Of a stretch of 64,000 bases of DNA, positions 33,853-42,793 are shown piece after piece; within the stretch, counting starts at the first letter, position 1, and every line of letters begins with the position of its first letter. A model generated the notes under the pieces. The model did not search any database, was not told the DNA's origin, and worked only from the letters and a program-made list of their open reading frames with translations. The position numbers and the translations under genes were made by a program. The stretch comes from JAWXCE01 sp033764775 (GTDB taxonomy: Bacteria; Pseudomonadota; Alphaproteobacteria; Rhizobiales; Rhodomicrobiaceae). The DNA is taken from the NCBI GenBank assembly GCA_033764775.1, contig JANRIQ010000006.1, forward strand, positions 175,772 to 239,771. Direction: 5' to 3'.

Positions 33853-36120
33853 ATGGCTGAGGATTTCCGGAAAAGCGCGCTCGAATATCACGAGGCCGAC
33901 CCGCCCGGCAAACTCGCCATCGCGGCGACGAAGCCGCTCGCCAACCAGCGCGATCTGGCCCTCGCCTATTCGCCTGGCGTCGCCTACGCCTGCGAGGAGA
34001 TCGCCCGCGATCCCGCCGCCGCCGCCCGCCTCACCTCGCGCGCCAATCTCGTCGGCGTCATCACCAACGGCTCGGCGGTGCTTGGCCTCGGCAATATCGG
34101 CCCGCTCGCCTCAAAGCCCGTGATGGAGGGCAAGGCGGTGCTGTTCAAGAAGTTCGCCGGCATCGACGTGTTCGACATCGAGGTGAACCAGCCCGACCCG
34201 GACAAGTTCGTGGAGGCGGTGGCGGCGCTGGAGCCGACGTTCGGCGGCATAAACCTGGAGGACATCAAGGCGCCGGAGTGCTTCGAGATCGAGAAGAAGC
34301 TGCGCGCGCGGATGAACATCCCAGTGCTGCACGACGACCAGCACGGCACCGCCATCGTGGTCGCCGCCGCGATTTTGAACGGCCTGAAGCTCGTCGGCAA
34401 GGAGCTGGCGTTCGCGAAGCTCGCGTGCTCGGGCGCGGGCGCGGCGGCGCTGGCGTGCCTGAACCTGCTAGTTTCGCTCGGGCTGAAGCGCGAGAATATC
34501 ACCGTCTCGGACAAGTTCGGCGTGGTCTATGAAGGCCGCGAGGAGGGCATGAACGAGTACATGGCCGTCTACGCGCGCCCCACCTCCATGCGCACGCTAA
34601 GCCAGATCATCGAGGGCGCGGACATTTTTCTCGGCCTGTCCGCGCCCGGCATTCTCACGGGTGAGATGGTGGCGAAAATGGCGCCGCGCCCGCTCGTCAT
34701 GGCGCTCGCCAACCCGGTGCCCGAGATCATGCCGGAGGAGGCGAAGTCGGTGCGCGACGACGCCATCATCGCCACGGGCCGCACGGATTACCCTAATCAG
34801 GTCAACAACGTGCTTTGCTTCCCGTTCCTGTTCCGCGGCGCGCTGGACGTGGGCGCCACCGCCATTAACGAGGCCATGAAGATCGCCTGCGCGGAGGCCA
34901 TTGCGAAAATGGCGCAGGCTGAGGCGTCAGACGTGGTGCTTTCGGCCTACGGCGCCGACACGCTCACCTTCGGCCCGGAATACATCATCCCGAAGCCGTT
35001 CGACCCGCGCCTTATCGTGGAGCTGTCCTCGGCGGTGGCCAAGGCGGCGATGGACTCGGGCGTCGCAACGCGGCCTATCGAGGATTTCACCGCCTATCGC
35101 GCCAAGCTCTCGCAGTTCGTGTTCCGCTCCGGCTATGTGATGCGCCCGGTGTTCGAGGCCGCGCGGCGGGAGAAGCGCCGGCTGGTGTTCGCGGAAGGCG
35201 AGCGCATCCGCGTGCTGCAGGCGGCGAGCCAGGTGATCTCGGAGGGGCTCGCGGCGCCCGTGCTTATCGGCGACCGCCGCATCATCGATGGCCGGCTGCG
35301 GCATCTGGGCCTTTCGATCCGCCCAGATCGTGATTTCACGATTATCGACCCGAGCCAGGATCCGCGTGTCGTCGAATGGGCGGCGGCCTATCACGCGCTG
35401 GTGGAGCGTAAGGGCGTCTCGCCCGCCGAGGCGATGGCGCGGGTGCGCGCGGGCGCAACAATCGTCGGCGCGTTGATGGTGCGCTCGGGCGAGGCGGACG
35501 CGATGATCTGCGGCACCGTCGGGCGCTTCGACCGGCACCTGAAGATCATCGAGGATGTGGTGGGCCGCGCGGACAATGCGCGTGCGTTCGCGACGCTCTC
35601 CGCCGTGGTGCTGCCCTCCGGCACATTCTTCGTCGCCGACACGCTGGTGAACTACGCGCCCACCGCCGAGCAGGTGGCCGAAATCGCTCTCGCCGCGGCT
35701 AATCAGGTGCGCAGCTTCGGCGTTGAGCCGAAGGTGGCGCTGCTCTCGCATTCCAGCTTCGGCAGCGGCGATACGGAGACGGCGGCGAAGATGCGCCGCG
35801 CGCTAGAGCTGCTTCGCGCCGCGGCGCCCACGCTCGAAGCCGAGGGCGAGATGCAGGCGGACTCCGCGCTGTCGGAGAAAATCCGCGCGGAGATTTTCCC
35901 CAACTCCCGGCTTAAAGGCCAGGCGAACCTGCTCATCATGCCGACGCTCGACGCGGCGAACATCGCCTTCACCATGATCAAGGTGCTGGGCGGCGGCATC
36001 CCCATCGGACCGATGCTGCTCGGCGCTGCGAAGTCGGCGCACATCGTGACGCCGTCGACCACCGTTCGCGGCCTCGTCAACATGGCGGCGATCGCCTGCA
36101 CCAGCGCCCGGATGGGGTAG
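33853..36120 (+). CDS. maeB: NADP-dependent malic enzyme with phosphotransacetylase-like domain
   Basis: A 755-aa multidomain malic enzyme that converts malate to pyruvate and CO2. The N-terminal malic enzyme domain shows LAYSPGVAYACEEIA, NLVGVITNGSAVLGLGNIGP, FKKFAGIDVFDIEV, INLEDIKAPECFEIE and the nucleotide site KLACSGAGAAALACL. The C-terminal third (from about 430) is a phosphate acetyltransferase-like regulatory domain (VFAEGERIRVLQAASQV, SHSSFGSGDTETAAKMR). ATG at 33853 follows AGGAGGCGG and gives the normal start; the upstream extension was rejected. Convergent with sufE. Confidence 0.95.
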   Translation: MAEDFRKSALEYHEADPPGKLAIAATKPLANQRDLALAYSPGVAYACEEIARDPAAAARLTSRANLVGVITNGSAVLGLGNIGPLASKPVMEGKAVLFKKFAGIDVFDIEVNQPDPDKFVEAVAALEPTFGGINLEDIKAPECFEIEKKLRARMNIPVLHDDQHGTAIVVAAAILNGLKLVGKELAFAKLACSGAGAAALACLNLLVSLGLKRENITVSDKFGVVYEGREEGMNEYMAVYARPTSMRTLSQIIEGADIFLGLSAPGILTGEMVAKMAPRPLVMALANPVPEIMPEEAKSVRDDAIIATGRTDYPNQVNNVLCFPFLFRGALDVGATAINEAMKIACAEAIAKMAQAEASDVVLSAYGADTLTFGPEYIIPKPFDPRLIVELSSAVAKAAMDSGVATRPIEDFTAYRAKLSQFVFRSGYVMRPVFEAARREKRRLVFAEGERIRVLQAASQVISEGLAAPVLIGDRRIIDGRLRHLGLSIRPDRDFTIIDPSQDPRVVEWAAAYHALVERKGVSPAEAMARVRAGATIVGALMVRSGEADAMICGTVGRFDRHLKIIEDVVGRADNARAFATLSAVVLPSGTFFVADTLVNYAPTAEQVAEIALAAANQVRSFGVEPKVALLSHSSFGSGDTETAAKMRRALELLRAAAPTLEAEGEMQADSALSEKIRAEIFPNSRLKGQANLLIMPTLDAANIAFTMIKVLGGGIPIGPMLLGAAKSAHIVTPSTTVRGLVNMAAIACTSARMG

Positions 36121-36165
36121 CAGCGGCGCCCGCGGCGATGGGGCGCGCAGCATGGACGTCGTGGA

Positions 36166-36582
36166 TTAGGCCTCGGCGGCGGCGTCCGCCTTGATGCGCG
36201 CGACCATGGATGCAAGACCGTTGGAGCGTTGGGGGGTCAGATGATCCTTCAGGCCGAGCGTGGTGAACGCGGCCTCCGCGTCTTCGGCGGCGATTTCGCC
36301 GGGGGAGCGGCCGGAATAGAGCGCGATCAGAATGGCGATGAGGCCGCGCACGATATGGGCGTCGCTATCGCCGCGAAAGCGCAGCGCGTCGCCGCCGCGC
36401 TCGGTCACAAGCCAGACCTGGCTTGCGCAGCCGCGCACTTTGTTCGCCTCCGTGCGCTCCTCCGGGCGCAGCGGCTCCAGGGTTTTGCCAAGCTCGATGA
36501 GGTAGCGGTAGCGATCCTCCCAGTCGTCGAGAAGCTTAAAATTCTCCACCACCTCGCCGATGCCGTTCGCCGCTTGCGCCAT
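36166..36582 (-). CDS. sufE: Cysteine desulfuration protein SufE
   Basis: A 138-aa cytosolic protein that accepts sulfur from the SufS desulfurase for Fe-S cluster assembly. Family pattern: DDWEDRYRYLIELGKTLEPL, then the sulfur-accepting Cys52 in KVRGCASQVWLV, RFRGDSDAHIVRGLIAILI and a C-terminal LGLKDHLTPQRSNGLASMV. Length is normal. No suf cluster is next to it, as is common for stand-alone sufE in Hyphomicrobiales. Divergent from the phosphoesterase gene. Confidence 0.95.
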   Translation of the reverse strand: MAQAANGIGEVVENFKLLDDWEDRYRYLIELGKTLEPLRPEERTEANKVRGCASQVWLVTERGGDALRFRGDSDAHIVRGLIAILIALYSGRSPGEIAAEDAEAAFTTLGLKDHLTPQRSNGLASMVARIKADAAAEA

Positions 36583-36630
36583 GTCCGTTTGCTCCGCCTT
36601 CGGCTTTCGGCCGTGTCACACTCTTGAAAT

Positions 36631-37488
36631 ATGAATGCCGTTTATGGTTTAAAAGCCTCGATGGCGCTAGAGGACATGGTGGAGCAGCCAATCGAAACGA
36701 CGGTCGCGGGAAGACACTACCGAACGCTTTTCCTATCCGATATCCACTTGGGCACGAAAGCCTGCCAGGCGGAGTATCTTCTCGAATTCCTGAAACGTCA
36801 CGACGCCGACACCATCTTCCTCGTGGGAGATGTGATCGATTTCTGGCGCATCAAATCCAGCCCATACTGGCCGCAATCCCACAACGACGTTGTGCAGAAG
36901 CTGCTGCGCAAGGTGCGCAAGGGCACGCGCATCGTTTACATCCCGGGCAACCACGACGAAGACCTGCGCGCCTATTGCGGCCAGCATTTCGGCGGCATTG
37001 AATTCAAGCTGCAGGACATTCACGTCGCCGCGGATGGCCGCCGCTTCCTCATCATGCATGGCGATGAGTTCGATGTGGTCATCCGCTATGTGAAATGGCT
37101 CGCGTTTCTGGGGGACTGGGCCTATGTGGCGGCGCTTGGGGTCAACACGGTTTTCAATAAGGTGCGCCGGCGTTTCGGCCTGCCCTACTGGTCGCTCTCC
37201 GCCTATCTGAAATACAAGGTGAAAAAGGCGGTCAATTTCATCGGCGATTTCGAGACCACGCTGTCGAACGAGGCGCGGCGGCAGGAGGCTGACGGCGTCA
37301 TCTGCGGCCACATCCACCACGCGGGCATGCGCGACATTGGCGGCGTCACATACATCAACACCGGCGACTGGGTGGAGAGCGTGACGGCGGCGGCGGAGCG
37401 GCACGACGGCTCGTTCGAGATCATCCGCTGGGCGGAGGCGCTTGAGACCATGCGCGCGCAAAAGCCGCTGCAGGAAGCCGCGGCGTGA
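36631..37488 (+). CDS. UDP-2,3-diacylglucosamine diphosphatase-like metallophosphoesterase
   Basis: A 285-aa calcineurin-like phosphoesterase related to LpxH, the lipid A pathway pyrophosphatase. Metal-binding motifs: LFLSDIHLG, FLVGDVIDFW, YIPGNHDE, MHGDEFD and ICGHIHHAG with NTGDWVES. The region RYVKWLAFLGDWAYVAAL to AYLKYKVKKAVNFIGDF is the membrane-facing insertion of the family. The start is uncertain: 36631 is used here, but ATGs at 36661 and 36676 remain possible because the conserved part begins only at RHYRTLFLSD. It is followed after four bases by a glycosyltransferase, a pairing that suggests a glycolipid or lipid A-related job. Confidence 0.88.
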   Translation: MNAVYGLKASMALEDMVEQPIETTVAGRHYRTLFLSDIHLGTKACQAEYLLEFLKRHDADTIFLVGDVIDFWRIKSSPYWPQSHNDVVQKLLRKVRKGTRIVYIPGNHDEDLRAYCGQHFGGIEFKLQDIHVAADGRRFLIMHGDEFDVVIRYVKWLAFLGDWAYVAALGVNTVFNKVRRRFGLPYWSLSAYLKYKVKKAVNFIGDFETTLSNEARRQEADGVICGHIHHAGMRDIGGVTYINTGDWVESVTAAAERHDGSFEIIRWAEALETMRAQKPLQEAAA

Positions 37489-37492
37489 CCCC

Positions 37493-38572
37493 ATGCGCAT
37501 CCTGATCGCCACCGACGCATGGCGCCCGCAGGTGAACGGCGTCGTGCGCACCTATGAGAAGGTGGCGGTCGAGATCGAGGAGATGGGCCACGACCTCAGC
37601 TTTCTGACGCATGAGGGCTTCCGCACCGTGCCGCTTCCAAGCTACCCGGAAATTCGGCTCGCTTTCATCCAGCCGCGCCATGTTCGCCGACGCGTCGAGC
37701 AGTTCCGCCCCGATCACGTGCATGTGGCGACGGAAGGGCCAATCGGCCTCGCCGCGCGGCGCTGGTGCCAGCTCAACCGTCACTCCTTCACCACAAGTTA
37801 TCACACGCGCTTTCCCGAATATGTCTCGGCGCGGCTGCCAATCCCCGTGTCCTGGGGCTATGCGTTCGAGCGGTGGTTCCATAACTCCGCGTCCGGCGTG
37901 ATGGTCGCGACGCAATCGCTCATGGATGATCTGACCCGCCACGGCATTCGCCGCCTCATGCCATGGTCGCGCGGGGTGGACACCGCCATGTTCCATCCGC
38001 GCGGCGCGCGGTTGTTTGGGCATGAGCCGGTGTTTCTCTATGTCGGGCGCGTTTCGGTCGAGAAAAACATCGAGGCGTTCCTGCGGCTGGACCTGCCGGG
38101 CAAAAAGGTGGTGGTCGGCGGCGGTCCGCAACTGCAAGCCCTTAAAAGCGCCTATCCCGACGCCGTGTTCACCGGCCCCAAATTCGGCGACGAACTGGCG
38201 CAGGCGTACTCATCCGCCGATGTCTTCGTCTTCCCCAGCAAGACCGACACCTACGGGATCGTGTTGCTGGAGGCGATGGCGTGCGGGGTGCCGGTCGCGG
38301 CGTTTCCCGTGATGGGACCGAAGGACGTGGTGCGCCACGGCGAGACGGGCGTGCTTGACGATGATCTGCGGGCTGCGTGCCTGGCGGCGCTCGATCTCGA
38401 CGGGGCTCGGGCCCTCGACTATGCGAAGCGCCACAATTGGCGCAACTCGGCCGACGAGTTTCTGGACAATGTCGTGAAGGCTCACGCCGACGAGCCGAAC
38501 TTCATTAGGCTGCGCCTGCGCACCCGCCGCCGGAAGCCGGCGCCCCAGATCGAAAGCCGCAGCGCCGATTAA
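37493..38572 (+). CDS. Glycosyltransferase family 4 (MgtA-like)
   Basis: A 359-aa GT-B glycosyltransferase. Seen: ATDAWRPQVNGVVRTYEK at the N-terminus, FTTSYHTRFPEYVSARLP, RGVDTAMFHPRG, the nucleotide-sugar binding part FLYVGRVSVEKNIEAFL and the C-terminal ADVFVFPSKTDTYGIVLLEAMACGVPVAAFPV (given as its two halves: VFVFPSKTDTYG and EAMACGVPVAAF). Related enzymes transfer mannose or glucuronate to diacylglycerol. It starts four bases after the LpxH-like gene and presumably acts on the same lipid pathway. Its stop interlocks with the convergent helical protein gene. Confidence 0.9.
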   Translation: MRILIATDAWRPQVNGVVRTYEKVAVEIEEMGHDLSFLTHEGFRTVPLPSYPEIRLAFIQPRHVRRRVEQFRPDHVHVATEGPIGLAARRWCQLNRHSFTTSYHTRFPEYVSARLPIPVSWGYAFERWFHNSASGVMVATQSLMDDLTRHGIRRLMPWSRGVDTAMFHPRGARLFGHEPVFLYVGRVSVEKNIEAFLRLDLPGKKVVVGGGPQLQALKSAYPDAVFTGPKFGDELAQAYSSADVFVFPSKTDTYGIVLLEAMACGVPVAAFPVMGPKDVVRHGETGVLDDDLRAACLAALDLDGARALDYAKRHNWRNSADEFLDNVVKAHADEPNFIRLRLRTRRRKPAPQIESRSAD

Positions 38573-39270
38573 TTGAGCAGCGCGGCCTTCTGGGCGTCGG
38601 TCAGCATCGCCCAGGACAGCTCCTCCGCGATGCCGTTCATCCGGGCGGGGTCGAGCGGGCGCGGCGCGCCCTCGGCTTCGGCCGCCGCCGGGGCGTTGAA
38701 GTCCATCAGCTCGATGAGAGCGAGCACCTCCGCCTCCACCTGCATGAAGGCTGCCTCCAGCTTGCGCCGGCGCTCTTCGTTCATGCGCAGCACGGCGGAG
38801 GCGTCGCGGATGGCGTCGGCCTGGCGCTCGATCTGCGCGCACAAACGATCCTGGGCGCCGGTCTCGCGCAGCATGACGGAGGCTGACACGATGGCGGTCG
38901 CGGCCTTGGACACCGTGTCGATCGCGTCGCGCGCCTCATCGCGCAGCGGCGCCGTGCTGGGCAGCGAGAGCGTCGCGCGACTTGCATAGGCCGGGGTCGC
39001 CGCCGCCAAAGCCCGCCGCGAGCGCGCGATGCTGCGCTGCAGTTCGGTCAAGTCGCGGCGAACCGCCCGCAGCCGCGCCTCGCCCGCGCCGTCGGACAAG
39101 CGACGCTCCAGCTTGGCGATGGCCCGCAACAGGGCGCGCGTCTCGGCGGAGCGGTGGCGGCGCAGATACTCCCGCAGAAAGCTGCGTCCGCGCTCCGATT
39201 GCATAATGGCGGACTCCATCGCCGCATAGTCCTGCGTGCGCCGATGAAATGGGGGAGAGGACTGGCTCAT
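38569..39270 (-). CDS. Conserved helical protein of unknown function
   Basis: A 233-aa, almost fully helical cytosolic protein. The N-terminal third has AIMQSERGRSFLREYLRRHR and TRALLRAIAKLERRL, a pattern I know from alphaproteobacterial hypothetical proteins, some loosely annotated as CheZ-like. The middle holds DTVSKAATAIVSASVMLRETG with Ala-rich helices, and the end AEELSWAMLTDAQKAALLN. No signal or membrane segment. No catalytic motif seen; the CheZ link is weak because the Gln-containing catalytic motif is not found. It stands alone and is divergent from the MFS gene. Confidence 0.75.
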   Translation of the reverse strand: MSQSSPPFHRRTQDYAAMESAIMQSERGRSFLREYLRRHRSAETRALLRAIAKLERRLSDGAGEARLRAVRRDLTELQRSIARSRRALAAATPAYASRATLSLPSTAPLRDEARDAIDTVSKAATAIVSASVMLRETGAQDRLCAQIERQADAIRDASAVLRMNEERRRKLEAAFMQVEAEVLALIELMDFNAPAAAEAEGAPRPLDPARMNGIAEELSWAMLTDAQKAALLN

Positions 39271-39403
39271 GGGCCGCTCCGTGAATTTTATGAAAATCCG
39301 CGCGGAATCGAACTCCGGCCACGAGAAGATGAATGAAAATGCTTTCGGATTGGTTTAAATGCGCAAGTTTCGCGCACGAACGCTCCGCCAATAAGACCCG
39401 CAC

Positions 39404-40597
39404 ATGAAAGCCGGCTCCCGCATCGCGGCCTTCTACGCCGCAATTTTCCTCATGATTGGCTGCTACATGGCGTATCTGCCCGTGTGGCTGAAGGCGCGCG
39501 GCTTCACCGAGGCCGAGATCACCCTTGTCTTCGCGCTGCCGCTGCTGCTGCGCGTGGTATTCACGCCGCTCGTCAGCTTCATCGCCGACAAGGCCGGCAA
39601 CGCTCGCGCCCTTGTGTTCTGGCTCACCCATGGCGCGGCGTGCGCCCTCGCCTGCCTTGCCGCCGCGCCTGGCCACGCCATGATTTTCGCAGCGCTCACC
39701 GTCTATGCGCTGCTGTGGACGAGCGTGGTGCCCCTCACCGAAACCATCGCCGTCTCGGCCGCCAAAGCGGATGGCGCCGACTATGGGCGCATGCGCATGT
39801 GGGGGTCGCTCACATTCATCATCGCGGTGGCGACAGGGGGGCTGGCGGTGGACTGGGGCGGCCCGGACGCCGCGCTGTGGATGGTGATCGGCTCGGCGGC
39901 GTTGATGGCGGGCGTTGCGCACGGGCTGCCGCAGCCGGGGCGTTCGGACGTCGCGCTTCCGCCGATAAAGCTGCGTCAGGCGGCTCGCTTCGCGCGGTCA
40001 GGCCCGTTCGCGCTGTTCCTGCTGTCGGCAACAGCGGTCAGCGCCTCGCATGCGGTCTACAACACGCTGGCCACGCTGCACTGGCTGTCGCTCGGCATCT
40101 CGCCGACCGCTATCGGGCTGCTGTGGGCGACGGGCGTCATCGCCGAAATCGCGCTGTTCTGGTTCGCCGGGCGTGTGGTGCGCGCGGCGCCGCCCACCGC
40201 GCTGATGCTCATCGGGGCGTCCGCCGCTGTTTTGCGCTGGATTGTGACGGCGACGAACCCGCCGCTGACAGTGCTGTTTCCGGTGCAGATGCTCCACTCG
40301 CTCACCTACGGAGCGGCGCATCTGGGAGCAATCTACTTTCTGGCCCGCGCCGTGCCGAGCCAGTTCGCCGCGACGGCGCAGGGGCTCTACGCGGCGGTGG
40401 CGGCGGGGGTGGGCATGGGCGCGGCCTGCATCGCGGCGGGCCCGCTGTACAAGGCGATGAACGCCGACGCATTCCTGGTGATGGCGGGGCTGGCGGCCGC
40501 GTCGGTGGTTTTCACGCTATGGCTCGCGGCCGTTTGGCGCGGCGATGAGATCGACCTCGTGCGCGACTCAGACCAGCGATTCGCGCCCGCGCGCTAG
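39404..40597 (+). CDS. MFS transporter of the HcaT/PPP-like family
   Basis: A 397-aa permease with about twelve membrane helices. The start FYAAIFLMIGCYMAYLPVW, LPLLLRVVFTPLVSFIADKAGN, the conserved DYGRMRMWGSLTFI before helix five and the end domain LTYGAAHLGAIYFLARAVP are features of the MFS_1-like group that includes the phenylpropionate permease HcaT and nucleoside transporters. Substrate unknown. It stands alone, divergent from the helical protein, and its stop interlocks with the dipeptide epimerase stop. Confidence 0.85.
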   Translation: MKAGSRIAAFYAAIFLMIGCYMAYLPVWLKARGFTEAEITLVFALPLLLRVVFTPLVSFIADKAGNARALVFWLTHGAACALACLAAAPGHAMIFAALTVYALLWTSVVPLTETIAVSAAKADGADYGRMRMWGSLTFIIAVATGGLAVDWGGPDAALWMVIGSAALMAGVAHGLPQPGRSDVALPPIKLRQAARFARSGPFALFLLSATAVSASHAVYNTLATLHWLSLGISPTAIGLLWATGVIAEIALFWFAGRVVRAAPPTALMLIGASAAVLRWIVTATNPPLTVLFPVQMLHSLTYGAAHLGAIYFLARAVPSQFAATAQGLYAAVAAGVGMGAACIAAGPLYKAMNADAFLVMAGLAAASVVFTLWLAAVWRGDEIDLVRDSDQRFAPAR

Positions 40598-41562
40598 CCC
40601 CACAGGTCAGGCGGAGGCGGCGCGATGCGTCCGTTTTCGATCTCAAGCCCCGGGCGCCTATCCTCGGCAAGCCAGAGTGGGCCGTCGAGATCCACCCAGT
40701 CGGCCGTCTGCGCCAAACGCAAGGCAGGCGCCATGGCGAGCGACGTGCCGACCATGCAGCCGACCATGACGCGCAGGCCCGCCGCTTGCGCCTCGGCCAT
40801 GAGCGCCGTGGCCTCCGTCAGCCCGCCGGTTTTGTCCAGCTTCACGTTCACCGCGTCGTAGCGTGCGGCGATACGCGACAGATCGCGCCGGTCGTGCAGC
40901 GACTCGTCCGCGCAGAACAGCGCCGGACGCGGGCCGGTTTCGAGCGCGGCGTCCTCGCCGGCCGGCAGCGGCTGCTCGATGGCCTCCACACCCGCGCGGG
41001 CGCACGCCTCGGACAGCGGGCGCACCGTCGCGGCGGTCCAGCTTTCATTGGCGTCGACGATGAGGCGCGCGTGCGGCGCGGCTTCGCGCACGGCGGCGAT
41101 GCGCTCCTCGTCCCCCGCGCCGCCGAGCTTCACCTTGAGCAGGGGCAAATGCGCCGACGCACGGGCCTGGGCCGCCATGTCGTCCGGATCGCCGAGGCTG
41201 ATGGTGAAAGCCGTCGTCACCGGCGCAAGCGCCTCCGTCTCGCGGCCTTGAGCGCGAGCGCGCTTCAACTCCACGTCCCAGAGCACGCAGTCGAGCGCGT
41301 TGCGTGCAGCGCCGGCGGGCATAGCCGATTGCAGCGCCGCCCGCGTCATCCCCGCCGCCAAATCGCCCCGCATCGCCTTTATGGCGGCCGCGACGCCCGC
41401 CACCGTTTCGCCGTAACGCGCATAGGGCACGCACTCGGCGCGGCCCACGACGCCGCCCGCCTCCAGCGACACGGCGACCACATGCGCCGCCGTTTTGGCG
41501 CCGCGCGAAATGACGAACGCGCGCTTCAGCGGCCAGATTTCGGTCTCGATTTTCAGGCGCAT
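40594..41562 (-). CDS. L-Ala-D/L-Glu (dipeptide) epimerase
   Basis: A 322-aa enolase-superfamily enzyme of the muconate lactonising subgroup. The catalytic KxK motif is K143-V-K145, with metal ligands D170 (IVDANESW), E196 (AIEQPLP) and D219 (CADES), and the second-side Lys in NVKLDKTGG. These fit murein dipeptide epimerases that recycle L-Ala-D-Glu from peptidoglycan. ATG at 41562 starts the capping domain. It is divergent from the mla operon and convergent with the MFS gene. Substrate assignment is by family similarity and could be another dipeptide. Confidence 0.88.
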   Translation of the reverse strand: MRLKIETEIWPLKRAFVISRGAKTAAHVVAVSLEAGGVVGRAECVPYARYGETVAGVAAAIKAMRGDLAAGMTRAALQSAMPAGAARNALDCVLWDVELKRARAQGRETEALAPVTTAFTISLGDPDDMAAQARASAHLPLLKVKLGGAGDEERIAAVREAAPHARLIVDANESWTAATVRPLSEACARAGVEAIEQPLPAGEDAALETGPRPALFCADESLHDRRDLSRIAARYDAVNVKLDKTGGLTEATALMAEAQAAGLRVMVGCMVGTSLAMAPALRLAQTADWVDLDGPLWLAEDRRPGLEIENGRIAPPPPDLWG

Positions 41563-41631
41563 CGCGCGTGCTCCATCGGCGGCGTCAGGTTTTCGGGCGC
41601 GCGGGCTGGAAAACCTGCTATCAGTGTTGCC

Positions 41632-42789
41632 ATGTTGAACCTGGCTTCTCAAGGCGTTGGGAGCGACCGGCGTCACTTAAGCGCGGAGTTGACCCAAGGC
41701 CGAGCCCGCATCGCGGCGTTCGGCGCGTGGACGGTGCGCGACCTGGAGAGGATCGACAGCGAGGCCGCCGCGATCCTCCGGGCGCTTAAGGGGGCCGGGG
41801 CGGCGACCCTCGATCTCTCCGGCCTGACGGATCTCGACACCGCCGGCGCCTGGCGGCTGCAAAAGCTCGTGAGCGAGATCGGGGCCGCGCGGGTGGCCAT
41901 CCAAGGGGCTAGCGCCGAGCAACGCCTCCTCTTAGAGGAGGTGGGCCGACACGCCGAGGCGCTGCGGTCTCCCGTCAAGCCTGAGGGACGCTGGTCGCGC
42001 GCCGTGTCCGAAGGGGTGGCTGCGGCCTTCACTATCGCGACCGACGCCGTGCGCCTCACCGCATTTCTGGGCCAGGTGACGGCGTGCGCCGGTCGCCTTG
42101 CAGTGCGGCCATGGCGTTTTCGCGGCACGGCCTTCGTCCACCATCTCGACCGCAGCGGGCTGCGCGCCGCGCCCATCGTCATTCTCATCTGCGTGCTCAT
42201 CGGCGCCGTCATCATGCAGCAGGGCATCGTGCAACTGCGCTATTTCGGCGCGGAAGCCCTCGCCATCGACCTGCTCGGCGTGCTCGCCCTGCGCGAGGTG
42301 GCCGTCCTGCTCACCGCGATCATCGTCGCCGGGCGCTCGGCGTCGTCCTTCACCGCCGAGATCGGCACCATGAAAATGCGCGAGGAGATCGACGCGCTGC
42401 GCACGCTCGGCATCGACCCCATTGAAACGCTGGTGCTGCCGCGCATCCTGGCGCTCATCGTGGCGCTGCCGCTCCTCACCTTTCTCGCCGACATGGCGTG
42501 TCTCCTCGGCGGCGCGATCATGGCGAAGGTGTATCTGGGGCTTGACTGGCCCGTCTTCGCGCAGCGGCTGAACGCCTCGATCGAGCTGCGGCACTTCTTC
42601 GTTGGCATGGTCAAGGCGCCCTTCGCGGCGCTCATCATCGGGCTTGTGGGGTGTCTTGAGGGCCTGCGAGTGGAGGGAAGCGCCGAGTCCGTCGGTCGTC
42701 ATGTGACGAGCGCCGTGGTTAAGGCTATTTTCCTTGTTATGGCGTTCGATGGTGTGTTCGCCATTTTCCTCTCGGCCAGTGGTTTTTAG
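41632..42789 (+). CDS. mlaE: STAS domain-MlaE fusion permease of lipid-transport ABC system
   Basis: A 385-aa inner-membrane protein. The first 100 residues form a STAS domain (ATLDLSGLTDLDTAGAWRL), which in E. coli is a separate protein (MlaB). The rest is the MlaE permease (VILICVLIGAVIMQQGIVQL, VAGRSASSFTAEIGTMKM, EEIDALRTLGIDPIETLVLPR in two parts, VGMVKAPFAALIIGLVGC). It moves phospholipids between membranes together with MlaF and MlaD. First gene of the operon; it is followed after four bases by mlaF. STAS-MlaE fusions are common in alphaproteobacteria. Confidence 0.93.
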   Translation: MLNLASQGVGSDRRHLSAELTQGRARIAAFGAWTVRDLERIDSEAAAILRALKGAGAATLDLSGLTDLDTAGAWRLQKLVSEIGAARVAIQGASAEQRLLLEEVGRHAEALRSPVKPEGRWSRAVSEGVAAAFTIATDAVRLTAFLGQVTACAGRLAVRPWRFRGTAFVHHLDRSGLRAAPIVILICVLIGAVIMQQGIVQLRYFGAEALAIDLLGVLALREVAVLLTAIIVAGRSASSFTAEIGTMKMREEIDALRTLGIDPIETLVLPRILALIVALPLLTFLADMACLLGGAIMAKVYLGLDWPVFAQRLNASIELRHFFVGMVKAPFAALIIGLVGCLEGLRVEGSAESVGRHVTSAVVKAIFLVMAFDGVFAIFLSASGF

Positions 42790-42793
42790 AGCG

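Noticed and set aside
39360..39376. Short inverted repeat TGCGC/GCGCA upstream of the MFS gene as an operator
   Set aside because: Five-base arms occur by chance often in such GC-rich DNA; no second copy or regulator gene nearby.
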